Positions 7,683 to 13,890 are shown, numbered from the stretch's first letter. The stretch is DNA of 16,382 nucleotides from Vulcanimicrobiota bacterium (GCA_014305015.1 JACRUB010000062.1:1-16382), one strand, 5' to 3'. The notes: generated by a model not told the origin, from the sequence alone. Made by a program: numbers and translations.

Positions 7683-8963
7683 ATGGGCATGACGCTCACG
7701 GAAAAAATTCTTGCGCGGCACGCGGGCCTCGAGTCGCTTCGGCCAGGCCAGATTATCAACGCAAAAGTCGACCTGGTGCTCGCCAATGAGCTCTCGGCTG
7801 CGGTAGCGATTGCCGGTTTTCGTAGCTTTAAAGGCGCGAGCAAGGTTTTCGATCCCGACAAGATTGCGCTAGTCGAAGATCACTTCGTTCCGGCTAAAGA
7901 CGCACAGTCGGCGAAGCTTGCCAAACTCATGAAAGATTTTGCGGCCGAGCAGAAGATCAAGCATTTCTTCGATGTGGGCCGCGGCGGAATAGAACACGTG
8001 GTGTTACCGGAAGAGGGGCTGACGGCGCCGGGCGAGCTCATCGTCGGCGGCGATTCGCACACGTGCACGTATGGTGCGTTCGGCGCATTTGCAACGGGCA
8101 TGGGCTCGACGGATATCGCGGCCGCGTTTGCGCTGGGAGAAGTGTGGCTCAAGGTTCCCGCGACCATCAAGATCATCTATAACGGAAAGCCCGGGCCGAT
8201 GGTGGTCGGCAAAGATATCATGCTCAAAACCGTCGGCACCCTCGGCATCGACGGCGCCACCTATCGCGCAATCGAGTATCACGGCAGCACGATCAAAGAT
8301 CTGCCGATCACCGGTCGGATCACGATGGCCAACATGGCTATCGAAGCGGGCGCGAAGAACGGCATATTCCATGCCGATGAAAAGATTATTGCGTACGTTA
8401 AAGAGCGTACGAACCGTCCGTTCATCGTGGAGAAAGCAGACGACGATGCGGTCTACGAGCGCGTCATCGAAATCGATGTTGCCAGCCTCGAGCCCCAAAT
8501 CGCATTTCCGCACATGCCCGATAACGTGCGCGGCATCTCCGAAGTGCGCGAAGAAATTTTGCTCGATCAAGTCTTCATCGGGTCATGCACGAATGGCTAC
8601 ATCGATGACTTGCGCATCGTTGCGGAAATTCTCAAGGGCAAGCGCATTGCCGACAACCTGCGCGTGATCGTCAACCCCGGCTCGCAAAAAGTCTACATGC
8701 AGGCCGCGGACGAAGGTATCCTTACCATTCTCGCGCAGGCGGGCTGTGCGGTGAACACGCCCGGCTGCGGCGCCTGCTTCGGTGGACACATGGGCACGCT
8801 CGGCGATGGCGAGCGTTGTCTCTCAACCACCAACCGCAATTACGTCGGCCGCATGGGCTCGCCCAAAGCCGAAGTCTTTCTTGCATCGCCTGCAACCTGC
8901 GCCGCATCGGCGCTTGCCGGCAAGATCGTCGATCCTCGCACACTCGCTTTGGTTGGAGTCTAA
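7683..8963 (+). CDS. leuC: 3-isopropylmalate dehydratase large subunit (LeuC2/HacA-like)
   Basis: Aconitase-superfamily subunit that carries the [4Fe-4S] cluster and, with LeuD, isomerises 2- and 3-isopropylmalate in leucine synthesis. Starting at ATG 7683 the protein has 426 aa and begins GMTLTEKILARHAG. That is the short archaeal/homoaconitase-like form rather than the ~466-aa E. coli type. Cluster ligands are visible: Cys302 in GSCTNG, Cys362 and Cys365 in PGCGACFGG. GGDSHTCTYGAFGAFATGMGS-type substrate-site sequence lies near residues 122-142. The frame reaches a TTG at 7644, but the ATG fits the family start and has GGAAAGGA about ten bases upstream. leuD follows after six bases. A homoaconitase or dimethylmalate-type dehydratase is the main alternative, since this subfamily is often mis-assigned. 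Confidence 0.9.
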   Translation: MGMTLTEKILARHAGLESLRPGQIINAKVDLVLANELSAAVAIAGFRSFKGASKVFDPDKIALVEDHFVPAKDAQSAKLAKLMKDFAAEQKIKHFFDVGRGGIEHVVLPEEGLTAPGELIVGGDSHTCTYGAFGAFATGMGSTDIAAAFALGEVWLKVPATIKIIYNGKPGPMVVGKDIMLKTVGTLGIDGATYRAIEYHGSTIKDLPITGRITMANMAIEAGAKNGIFHADEKIIAYVKERTNRPFIVEKADDDAVYERVIEIDVASLEPQIAFPHMPDNVRGISEVREEILLDQVFIGSCTNGYIDDLRIVAEILKGKRIADNLRVIVNPGSQKVYMQAADEGILTILAQAGCAVNTPGCGACFGGHMGTLGDGERCLSTTNRNYVGRMGSPKAEVFLASPATCAASALAGKIVDPRTLALVGV

Positions 8964-8969
8964 ACTCAA

Positions 8970-9482
8970 ATGGCAAACACATTGCGCGGCGGCGCGCACC
9001 GCTACGGCAAGAATGTCGACACCGATGTCATCATCCCGGGCAAGTATTGCAGCATCGTCGACATCGTTGAACTCGGCAAACACGCGCTCGAGGGACTCGA
9101 TCCCGAATTCGCAACTAAAGTCAAAAAAGGCGACTTGGTTGTTGCCGAAACCAATTTTGGCTGCGGTTCCAGTCGTGAAGTCGCGCCGATCGCACTCAAA
9201 GGTGCGGGCGTTGCCGGCGTGATTGCCAGCAGCTTTGCGCGCATCTTTTATCGTAATGCGCTCAACATCGGACTGCCGATTTTCGAGAGCGAAGAAGCGG
9301 TGAAAGACATCGCGACCGGCGACGAAATTGAAGTCGATCCCGCAACGGGAAAGATTCGCAATCTCACGCGCGGTCGCGAGTATCAGTCTGCGGCGTTTCC
9401 GCCGTTCATGCAATCGCTCATCGACGCCGGCGGTTTGCAACCGTACGTCGAGCGGCGCTTAGCCGAAAAGTCTAGCCTCTAG
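8970..9482 (+). CDS. leuD: 3-isopropylmalate dehydratase small subunit (LeuD/HacB-like)
   Basis: Small swivelling subunit of the isopropylmalate isomerase pair, 170 aa, matching the short archaeal-type small subunits (about 160-170 aa). The start motif VDTDVIIPGKY (16-26), NFGCGSSREVAPIAL (62-76) and FYRNALNIGLPI (93-104) are characteristic. The residues after Tyr26 (Cys-Ser-Ile) fall in the mobile loop known in this family to influence substrate choice. The gene begins six bases after leuC and is surely cotranscribed. Its TAG stop shares CTAG with the stop of the convergent minus-strand gene, so the two coding regions overlap by four bases and no separate terminator space exists. Confidence 0.9.
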   Translation: MANTLRGGAHRYGKNVDTDVIIPGKYCSIVDIVELGKHALEGLDPEFATKVKKGDLVVAETNFGCGSSREVAPIALKGAGVAGVIASSFARIFYRNALNIGLPIFESEEAVKDIATGDEIEVDPATGKIRNLTRGREYQSAAFPPFMQSLIDAGGLQPYVERRLAEKSSL

Positions 9483-10132
9483 CGGCGCGGCGGGTAGCCG
9501 CTGCCGCCACCGCTGTTTCCGCCCGAACCGAGTCCGCCGGGAACGCCCGGTGAGATGTCATCGAGGAAGCGGTACTTCGGACGATAGGCGGCGGTAAAGG
9601 CAACTTGGTTGCTGCCTTCTTGCATCATGCCAACCATATCTGAAGTGCCGTCGACTTGTGCGCTGAGCGTGATCGTTGTTCCGTCATCTTTGGTGACGAC
9701 GAGATGAAATGTTTTTCCGTCAAGCGAGCCCGCAACGGGATACTTCTTGTTGTTGTGCTGGTTGTCGAGGTAGCTGCCGGTCAGCACGGAGCCCTTTTGA
9801 ACCAATTTAAAATGATCGTATTTGGTATCGCCGTCGGGTGTCTGAATGGCGACTTCCCAAACGCCTTCGAGGCCTTTGCGCCCGTCTTCGGGTGGGGCGC
9901 TCGGTTGGCCGGCGGGATGTGCACCGGGTGCAATAGGAATTGAGATTGCTGCGGCGGGAGTGGACGTGGCGATGGCACCCGTGGGCCCAGGCGCGGGAAC
10001 ATTCCGTAGAGGCGGAGGCGGAGGCGAGGGGGGAGCCGTGGCAGCTGCGACGATGCGAGAAGTGCCCGGGGCAAATACACCGGCCGCCAGGGCGGCGGAC
10101 GCGACCGCGAGCATGCTAAGAAATCGGTTCAC
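9479..10132 (-). CDS. exported proline-rich hypothetical protein
   Basis: 217-aa protein of unknown function. Residues 1-31 form a signal peptide: a basic start, then a hydrophobic run (SMLAVASAALAAGVFA) ending near IVAAA. A low-complexity Pro/Ala/Thr/Ser linker follows (about 32-85, with five consecutive prolines). A compact globular part (about 86-190) begins LEGVWEVAIQTPDG and contains KLVQKGSVLTGSY and TFHLVVTKDDGTTITLSA. Its alternating strands look like a small beta-barrel, calycin-like domain, as in secreted proteins annotated only as DUFs. The tail is Gly/Ser-rich. The GTG start at 10132 is supported by AAGGAGAG nine to ten bases upstream. It probably acts outside the cytoplasmic membrane. 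It lies 101 bases downstream of the other exported gene. Confidence 0.75.
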   Translation of the reverse strand: MNRFLSMLAVASAALAAGVFAPGTSRIVAAATAPPSPPPPPLRNVPAPGPTGAIATSTPAAAISIPIAPGAHPAGQPSAPPEDGRKGLEGVWEVAIQTPDGDTKYDHFKLVQKGSVLTGSYLDNQHNNKKYPVAGSLDGKTFHLVVTKDDGTTITLSAQVDGTSDMVGMMQEGSNQVAFTAAYRPKYRFLDDISPGVPGGLGSGGNSGGGSGYPPRR

Positions 10133-10165
10133 GATGGGGCTCTCCTTGGAATGGGTGCGCTACAG

Positions 10166-10193
10166 GCTCTAGTATCGGCTAGAGCGTTAACGC
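10166..10193. promoter_or_regulatory. overlapping inverted repeats upstream of the 10132 gene
   Basis: Two perfect inverted repeats overlap in the gap between the two exported-protein genes. The first is GCTCTAG at 10166-10172 pairing with CTAGAGC at 10179-10185 around a six-base spacer. The second is the ten-base palindrome GCGTTAACGC at 10184-10193. They lie 34-61 bases before the GTG start of the minus-strand gene. There is no T-run on either strand, so they look more like protein-binding sites or a weak leader hairpin than a terminator. Function is inferred only from position and symmetry. Confidence 0.35.
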
Positions 10194-10233
10194 AACCTTT
10201 CCGGAAATCGTCCCGGCGTCTTAAGTTTGCCGG

Positions 10234-10791
10234 CTACGGTGAACCCGTCGGTGATGGTGATGCCGCGGGTGGGCCTTCCATTCGTCGTGGTTCGTTGGTA
10301 GGTAGCGTTCGGAATTGACCGACGGCTGGGTGTACTTTCAAGACGTCGAGTATCTTGTTGATTTGGTCGCGCAATTTCGCATTCGCGCCGACGACGGGGC
10401 AATTCAAATCGACGGATGTGAACGTGCTGTACTTGGCGCGCATCGTGCTTCCAAAGGACGCGCTCTTCATGCACATGTCAGCGTCTGACGGACGGCCGTT
10501 ACTTTGTGCTGCATGAACGGCGCCGAAGAGGTCGGAGGCCATCTGGCGGGAGATTGTGCCCTGACGAGTTGCGGGAGGCGGGGGGTTCATTGCGATCTCG
10601 GCCTGGCCGTTGGGATAGACCTTTACGGTGAAGCCCGAGCTGTTCGTCGACCCGCTGTTGATGATGGTGACAAGGCCAAGGGCCGTCCCAACGCCGCCCT
10701 TAATGGGAGCAGCTGAGGCGCAGCCGAGGGCGAAGCCCATAGCAAGCAAGCTAATGCTGATAATGGCGGATGAAAGCGAGATTCTCTTCAT
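10234..10791 (-). CDS. exported hypothetical protein, possible lipoprotein
   Basis: 185-aa protein of unknown function. Residues 1-27 form a signal sequence (MKRISLSSAI, then a hydrophobic stretch). ALGC at 21-24 resembles a lipobox, but Ala at -3 is not optimal, so lipid attachment at Cys24 or cleavage after ASA are both possible. The mature part includes a short beta-like segment (FTVKVYPNGQAEIAM), an alpha-helical region with two further cysteines near residues 107 and 130, and a Pro/Ser-rich tail. The ATG at 10791 has no clear ribosome binding site. It is divergent from rpmE, with 97 bases between the starts. No homology is recognised. The signal peptide and tail composition resemble those of the neighbouring exported protein. 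Confidence 0.7.
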   Translation of the reverse strand: MKRISLSSAIISISLLAMGFALGCASAAPIKGGVGTALGLVTIINSGSTNSSGFTVKVYPNGQAEIAMNPPPPATRQGTISRQMASDLFGAVHAAQSNGRPSDADMCMKSASFGSTMRAKYSTFTSVDLNCPVVGANAKLRDQINKILDVLKVHPAVGQFRTLPTNEPRRMEGPPAASPSPTGSP

Positions 10792-10829
10792 AGTAAAGCA
10801 ACGATACCCACTCGGGCGGGGGTTCCACC

Positions 10830-10856
10830 CTACGACAAGCTCAGGGTGAGAAGTTG
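10830..10856. repeat. short dispersed repeat, copy A
   Basis: A 27-base element, CTACGACAAGCTCAGGGTGA and following bases, matches copy B near 16300 at 20 of 27 positions. CACCCT at 10826-10831 and AGGGTG at 10843-10848 form a six-base stem with an 11-base loop. From memory, sequences of the type TTCGACAAGCTCAGGGTGACA occur as scattered intergenic repeats in many environmental bacterial genomes, so this is likely a REP-like element. It lies in the divergent gap between the exported protein and rpmE. Confidence 0.55.
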
Positions 10857-10882
10857 CAGGGGGTCCCTCTTGCCAGGTCTGC

Positions 10883-10888
10883 TACAAT
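10883..10888 (+). promoter_or_regulatory. rpmE: candidate -10 element for rpmE
   Basis: TACAAT (5 of 6 to the TATAAT consensus) lies immediately before the first rpmE ATG. No good -35 hexamer is seen at 16-18 bases upstream. If real, transcription would begin near 10895, so translation would have to start at GTG 10898 on an almost leaderless message. Confidence 0.3.
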
Positions 10889-11176
10889 ATGAGGGCTGTG
10901 AAAGAGAAGATTCATCCCAAATGGTTCCCCGAGGCCAAGGTGCACTGCGCCTGTGGCTCAGCTTTTGTTACCGGTTCTACGATGCCGGAGATCGCCGTCG
11001 AAATCTGTTCGGCGTGCCATCCCCTGTTCACGGGCCAGCAGAAGTTTGTCGACACCGCCGGCCGCGTTGATAAATTCAACCAGCGCGTTTCTGCTGCTAA
11101 GAAGAAGCAGGACGAAGCCGCTGCCCGCAAAGCCGCCAAAGACGCGCAGAAGGCCGCAGCCGAAGCAGCTGTTTAA
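10889..11176 (+). CDS. rpmE: 50S ribosomal protein L31
   Basis: Large-subunit ribosomal protein L31, zinc-binding (C+) form. Counting from the alternative GTG at 10898 (VKEKIHPKWFP, which matches the usual MKE.IHP start), the zinc ligands are Cys17, Cys19, Cys37 and Cys40, from CAC and CSAC. After the conserved FVDTAGRVDKFNQR segment there is a lysine/alanine-rich helical tail (AAKKKQDEAAARKAAKDA and onward), which lengthens the protein to about 92-95 aa against 66-75 in common L31s. ATG 10889 adds three residues; neither start has a well-placed ribosome binding site. A strong terminator follows, which separates it from mazEF. The rpmE-prfA-prmC neighbourhood is common in bacteria. Confidence 0.92.
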   Translation: MRAVKEKIHPKWFPEAKVHCACGSAFVTGSTMPEIAVEICSACHPLFTGQQKFVDTAGRVDKFNQRVSAAKKKQDEAAARKAAKDAQKAAAEAAV

Positions 11177-11195
11177 CGGAGTAGTACAATTCAGG

Positions 11196-11226
11196 GCGAG
11201 GTGCATGCAAATGCACCTCGCTTTTT
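11196..11226 (+). terminator. intrinsic terminator after rpmE
   Basis: A perfect 11-base stem, GCGAGGTGCAT (11196-11206) with ATGCACCTCGC (11211-11221), is closed by a GCAA tetraloop and followed directly by TTTTT. This is a textbook Rho-independent terminator 20 bases past the rpmE stop. It should end the rpmE transcript before the mazEF promoter. Confidence 0.9.
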
Positions 11227-11239
11227 GTTTGTGCCGACG

Positions 11240-11268
11240 TTGACTGCTAAGCCCACTCGTTATACCAT
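11240..11268 (+). promoter_or_regulatory. candidate sigma-70-type promoter for mazEF(-prfA)
   Basis: TTGACT at 11240-11245 (5 of 6 to consensus) is followed after 17 bases by TACCAT at 11263-11268 (4 of 6). Start of transcription would fall near 11275, about three bases before the mazE ATG, giving an almost leaderless mRNA. The -10 lies inside the first of two direct repeats, which would suit repression by a DNA-bound antitoxin. TATACC at 11261 with a 15-base spacer is an alternative -10. Confidence 0.5.
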
Positions 11269-11279
11269 TGTTATACCAT
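11259..11279. promoter_or_regulatory. tandem direct repeat, candidate MazE(F) operator
   Basis: GTTATACCAT occurs twice, at 11259-11268 and 11270-11279, an 11-base period that is about one helical turn. The second copy includes the first bases of the mazE start codon and the first covers the candidate -10. Toxin-antitoxin operons are usually autoregulated by the antitoxin at their own promoter, so these repeats are the natural candidate operator. Confidence 0.5.
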
Positions 11280-11529
11280 GAAAATGTCGATTCACCGGAT
11301 CGGAAACTCCCAAGGCGTCATATTGCCAAAGCCCCTGCTGGCGCAGGTCGGCTTGACGCACGGAGAAGTTGAAGTGACTATCGAGCATGATGCTATTGTG
11401 CTTAGGAAGCCCGAAGTGACCGTTCGGGCCGGTTGGGCTGAGGCGGCGAGAAAACTGGCTGATGCAAAAGCCGACGGACTTGTTTGGCCGGAGTTTTCGA
11501 ACGAAGCGGATGAAAATCTTACGTGGTAA
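11278..11529 (+). CDS. mazE: MazE-type antitoxin (AbrB/MazE/SpoVT fold)
   Basis: 83-aa antitoxin of a type II toxin-antitoxin pair. The N-terminal swapped-hairpin DNA-binding domain is clear: HRIGNSQGVILPKPLLAQVGL (6-26), then EVEVTIEHDAIVLRK. The C-terminal half (GWAEAARKL, then LVWPEFSNEADENLTW) is the usual flexible acidic/aromatic toxin-wrapping tail. It should bind MazF and repress the shared promoter. The ATG at 11278 lies right after the direct repeats with no ribosome binding site. The stop overlaps the mazF GTG by seven bases. The pair looks richer in AT than flanking genes, in line with horizontal acquisition. Confidence 0.9.
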   Translation: MKMSIHRIGNSQGVILPKPLLAQVGLTHGEVEVTIEHDAIVLRKPEVTVRAGWAEAARKLADAKADGLVWPEFSNEADENLTW

Positions 11530-11843
11530 GACGTGGTGAAATCTGGCTGGTCAATCTTGACCCGACCGTTGGGAGTGAAGTTCAAAAAACTCGCCCATGT
11601 GTCATCGTTTCACCCGACGGATTGCACGATTTTTTGCGAACTGTTATTGCGGTGCCGATGACGACAGGAAGTAAGCCGGCTCCGTTCCGCGTGCCGATTT
11701 CATTCCAAGGAAAACGTGGCCTTATTATTTTGGATCAAATACGAACGCTGGATAAGACGAGGCTGATCAAGAAACTTGGAACGACGACTGAAAAGACTCT
11801 GTCAGCCACCTTGGAGACTCTACAGGAACTGTTCGCCGCGTAA
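11523..11843 (+). CDS. mazF: MazF/PemK-type endoribonuclease toxin
   Basis: 106-aa toxin expected to cleave mRNA at short sequence sites and arrest growth until bound by MazE. Family features: RRGEIWLVNLDPTVGSE (3-19), KTRPCVIVSPD (22-32), the RTVIAVPMT core strand (39-47) and RGLIILDQIRTLDKTRL (64-80). Length is typical, and the catalytic region looks intact, so it is probably functional. GTG at 11523 is used, overlapping the mazE end by seven bases, so translation is coupled. Only six bases separate its TAA from prfA, and no terminator is seen between, so mazF and prfA are probably on one transcript. Confidence 0.92.
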   Translation: MVRRGEIWLVNLDPTVGSEVQKTRPCVIVSPDGLHDFLRTVIAVPMTTGSKPAPFRVPISFQGKRGLIILDQIRTLDKTRLIKKLGTTTEKTLSATLETLQELFAA

Positions 11844-11849
11844 ACAGAT

Positions 11850-12938
11850 ATGAGCATATACGATAGATTAGAGACGATCGCCAGGCGCTTCGATGAGATC
11901 GAGGGCGAGCTTGCGCATCCCTCGGGCGAGTTCGATCAGACGCGCTACACGGCGCTCGTGAAAGAACGCTCTTCCATTGAAGAGAGCACGGCGACGTATC
12001 GCGAGTACAAAAAAGTGCTCGAAGAGATCGCTTCTAATGAAGAACTGCTCAAGGACCGCGGCGACCTCGAACTCCATGCGATGGCCGAAGAAGAGGCCCA
12101 GTCGCTCCGTACCAAGCGCAAGGAGCTCGAAGAGAAGCTTCAGATGCTCATGATTCCCAAAGATCCAAACGACGAGAAAGACGTCTTTATTGAAATTCGC
12201 GGCGGCGCGGGCGGCGATGAAGCAAGCATCTTCGCCGGAGACCTGGCTCGCATGTACATGCGTTATGCGGAGCGCGAGCGTATGAAGGTTGAGATCGTCT
12301 CGATGAGCGAGAGCGACTCAGGCGGCTATAAAGAAATCGTCTTCTCGATAAAGAACGACGCGCCGTACAAGCATTTCAAACACGAGTCGGGCGTCCACCG
12401 CGTGCAGCGTGTACCGGTGACCGAAGCGCAAGGGCGCGTGCACACCAGCACCGCGACCGTCGCGGTCCTTCCTATTGTGGAAGAAGATGATGCCGTAGTT
12501 GAAATCAATCCCAAAGACCTGCAGATCGATACGTTCAAGGCCAGCGGCGCCGGCGGCCAGCACGTCAATAAAACCGAGTCGGCCATTCGCATTACGCACG
12601 TCCCGTCGGGCGTGATTGTTGCCTGTAGTGAAGAACGGTCGCAACTGCAGAACCGCGAGCGCGCGATGACCATGCTGCGCAGCGTGCTCGCAGACCGCAA
12701 GCGGCGCGAGGCCGAAGAGGAGGTGGGCTCGATGCGCCGCAGCCAAGTCGGTACGGGCGACCGTTCGGAGAAGATTCGCACCTATAACTATCCGCAAGAC
12801 CGCATCACGGACCACCGCATAAACCAGAGCTTCGGCAACATCAAGGGCGTCATGGATGGGGATATGGGACATATCGTCGAGGAGCTTCTCAAGGATGAAA
12901 GGGCACGATTGCTCGCCGGGGAAACTTCAGCCGCTTAG
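11850..12938 (+). CDS. prfA: peptide chain release factor 1 (RF1)
   Basis: Class I release factor of 362 aa that reads UAA and UAG and triggers peptide release. The anticodon-like tripeptide is Pro-Val-Thr at 189-191 in RVPVTEAQGR, the PxT form that marks RF1 (RF2 has SPF). The catalytic GGQ is at 235-237 in SGAGGQHVNKTESAIR; its Gln is the methylation target of PrmC. The N-terminal helical domain (about 1-100) is normal, starting SIYDRLETIARRFDEIEGEL. ATG 11850 has only a weak ribosome binding site. It is followed after 16 bases by prmC, the expected partner. Being directly downstream of mazF, its transcription may come partly from the mazEF promoter. Confidence 0.97.
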   Translation: MSIYDRLETIARRFDEIEGELAHPSGEFDQTRYTALVKERSSIEESTATYREYKKVLEEIASNEELLKDRGDLELHAMAEEEAQSLRTKRKELEEKLQMLMIPKDPNDEKDVFIEIRGGAGGDEASIFAGDLARMYMRYAERERMKVEIVSMSESDSGGYKEIVFSIKNDAPYKHFKHESGVHRVQRVPVTEAQGRVHTSTATVAVLPIVEEDDAVVEINPKDLQIDTFKASGAGGQHVNKTESAIRITHVPSGVIVACSEERSQLQNRERAMTMLRSVLADRKRREAEEEVGSMRRSQVGTGDRSEKIRTYNYPQDRITDHRINQSFGNIKGVMDGDMGHIVEELLKDERARLLAGETSAA

Positions 12939-12954
12939 TGGGTGCATCAAGAGG

Positions 12955-13857
12955 GTGATTTCATCGACGTATAAGCCCGACACCGTTCAGGGTATCCTGG
13001 CACGGGCGATCCTTCAACTTGCACGGGCGAGCGAATCGCCGCGCGTCGACGCGCAAATGCTGCTTGCGCATGCGCTCGGACGCGACAAAACCTGGCTGAT
13101 TTCCCAAGCCCAAACCTTCGTCTCCAAAGCGCAGACCGAAAAGTTCTGGGCGCTTGTCGAAAAGCGACTGACCGGCATGCCGGTGGCGTATGTCATCGGT
13201 ATCTGGGGCTTCTACGGACGCGAGTTTGAAGTGACGCCGGACGTGCTTGTCCCGCGGCCGGAAACCGAGCATCTCGTCGATCACGCGCTACAATATCTCA
13301 ACGGCCGCGTGAAGAAGAATGCGGTTGCCAAGCAACTTTTCACCGTGCTCGATGTCGGCGTCGGCACCGGCGCGATTGCATGCAGTATCGCGGCTGAATT
13401 CGCATACTCGGTTGTCGAAGGCACCGACACAAACGAAAAGGCCATCAAGATTGCGGAACGCAATGCGCGCCGCTTTAACGTTTTCGGGCGATGCAAATTT
13501 CATCTCGGCGATTTAACGGCGCCGGTGGAAAGCAAACTCTACGATGTCGTGCTCGCGAATTTGCCATACATTCCTTCGGATGAAATTCCGCACGCGCCAA
13601 ATCCTGTGGGTCACGAGCCCGCCAGTGCGCTCGATGGCGGGCCGGACGGCCTGAGCGTCTATCGGCGCCTGCTTCCCCGCCTCCCGGGTATGGTAAAGGC
13701 CGACGCCCTTATCTTATTGGAAGCCGCGCCGCGCACGATCGATGGCCTGCGTGACCTGGCTGCGGAACAGTTTCCGAAGGCGAAGATCGAGGTTATGCGA
13801 GATTACGCCGATCTGGACCGGTTCGTTTCAATAAGGGTTGGCAAGGCTACAGGCTAG
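12955..13857 (+). CDS. prmC: release factor glutamine methyltransferase
   Basis: SAM-dependent N5-glutamine methyltransferase (HemK family) that methylates the GGQ glutamine of release factors. From GTG 12955 the protein is 300 aa. An N-terminal helical domain contains PRVDAQMLLAHAL. VLVPRPETEHLV near residue 100 is the family hallmark. SAM motif I is DVGVGTG at 133-139. The active-site tetrad is NLPY at 202-205, with Leu in place of the first Pro of the usual NPPY. The open frame reaches an ATG at 12856, but that part lies inside prfA and does not resemble PrmC. The purines before GTG (AAGAGG) are immediately adjacent, so initiation may rely on coupling with prfA. Confidence 0.93.
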   Translation: MISSTYKPDTVQGILARAILQLARASESPRVDAQMLLAHALGRDKTWLISQAQTFVSKAQTEKFWALVEKRLTGMPVAYVIGIWGFYGREFEVTPDVLVPRPETEHLVDHALQYLNGRVKKNAVAKQLFTVLDVGVGTGAIACSIAAEFAYSVVEGTDTNEKAIKIAERNARRFNVFGRCKFHLGDLTAPVESKLYDVVLANLPYIPSDEIPHAPNPVGHEPASALDGGPDGLSVYRRLLPRLPGMVKADALILLEAAPRTIDGLRDLAAEQFPKAKIEVMRDYADLDRFVSIRVGKATG

Positions 13858-13890
13858 CCCCCCGGCCGGGTGGAATAAACTAGTCCCGAG

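Noticed and set aside
10187..10474. Minus-strand open frame of 95 codons overlapping the exported-protein gene
   Set aside because: It is rich in Arg and His with no signal peptide or family motif, and lies almost wholly inside the 10234-10791 gene, whose frame has a clear signal sequence. It is a shadow.
12856..12954. Extension of the prmC frame back to ATG 12856
   Set aside because: It overlaps the conserved end of prfA and encodes sequence unlike PrmC; GTG 12955 gives a normal N-terminus.
13846..13855. GCTACAGGCT shared with 10159-10168
   Set aside because: Ten identical bases in a 16-kb window are expected by chance at times, and the two settings (end of prmC versus an intergenic gap) have nothing else in common.
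13861..13870. Palindrome CCCGGCCGGG before pyrG as a terminator
   Set aside because: No T-run follows, and the 33-base gap in a conserved translation/nucleotide block suggests readthrough. It may be chance in GC-rich sequence.
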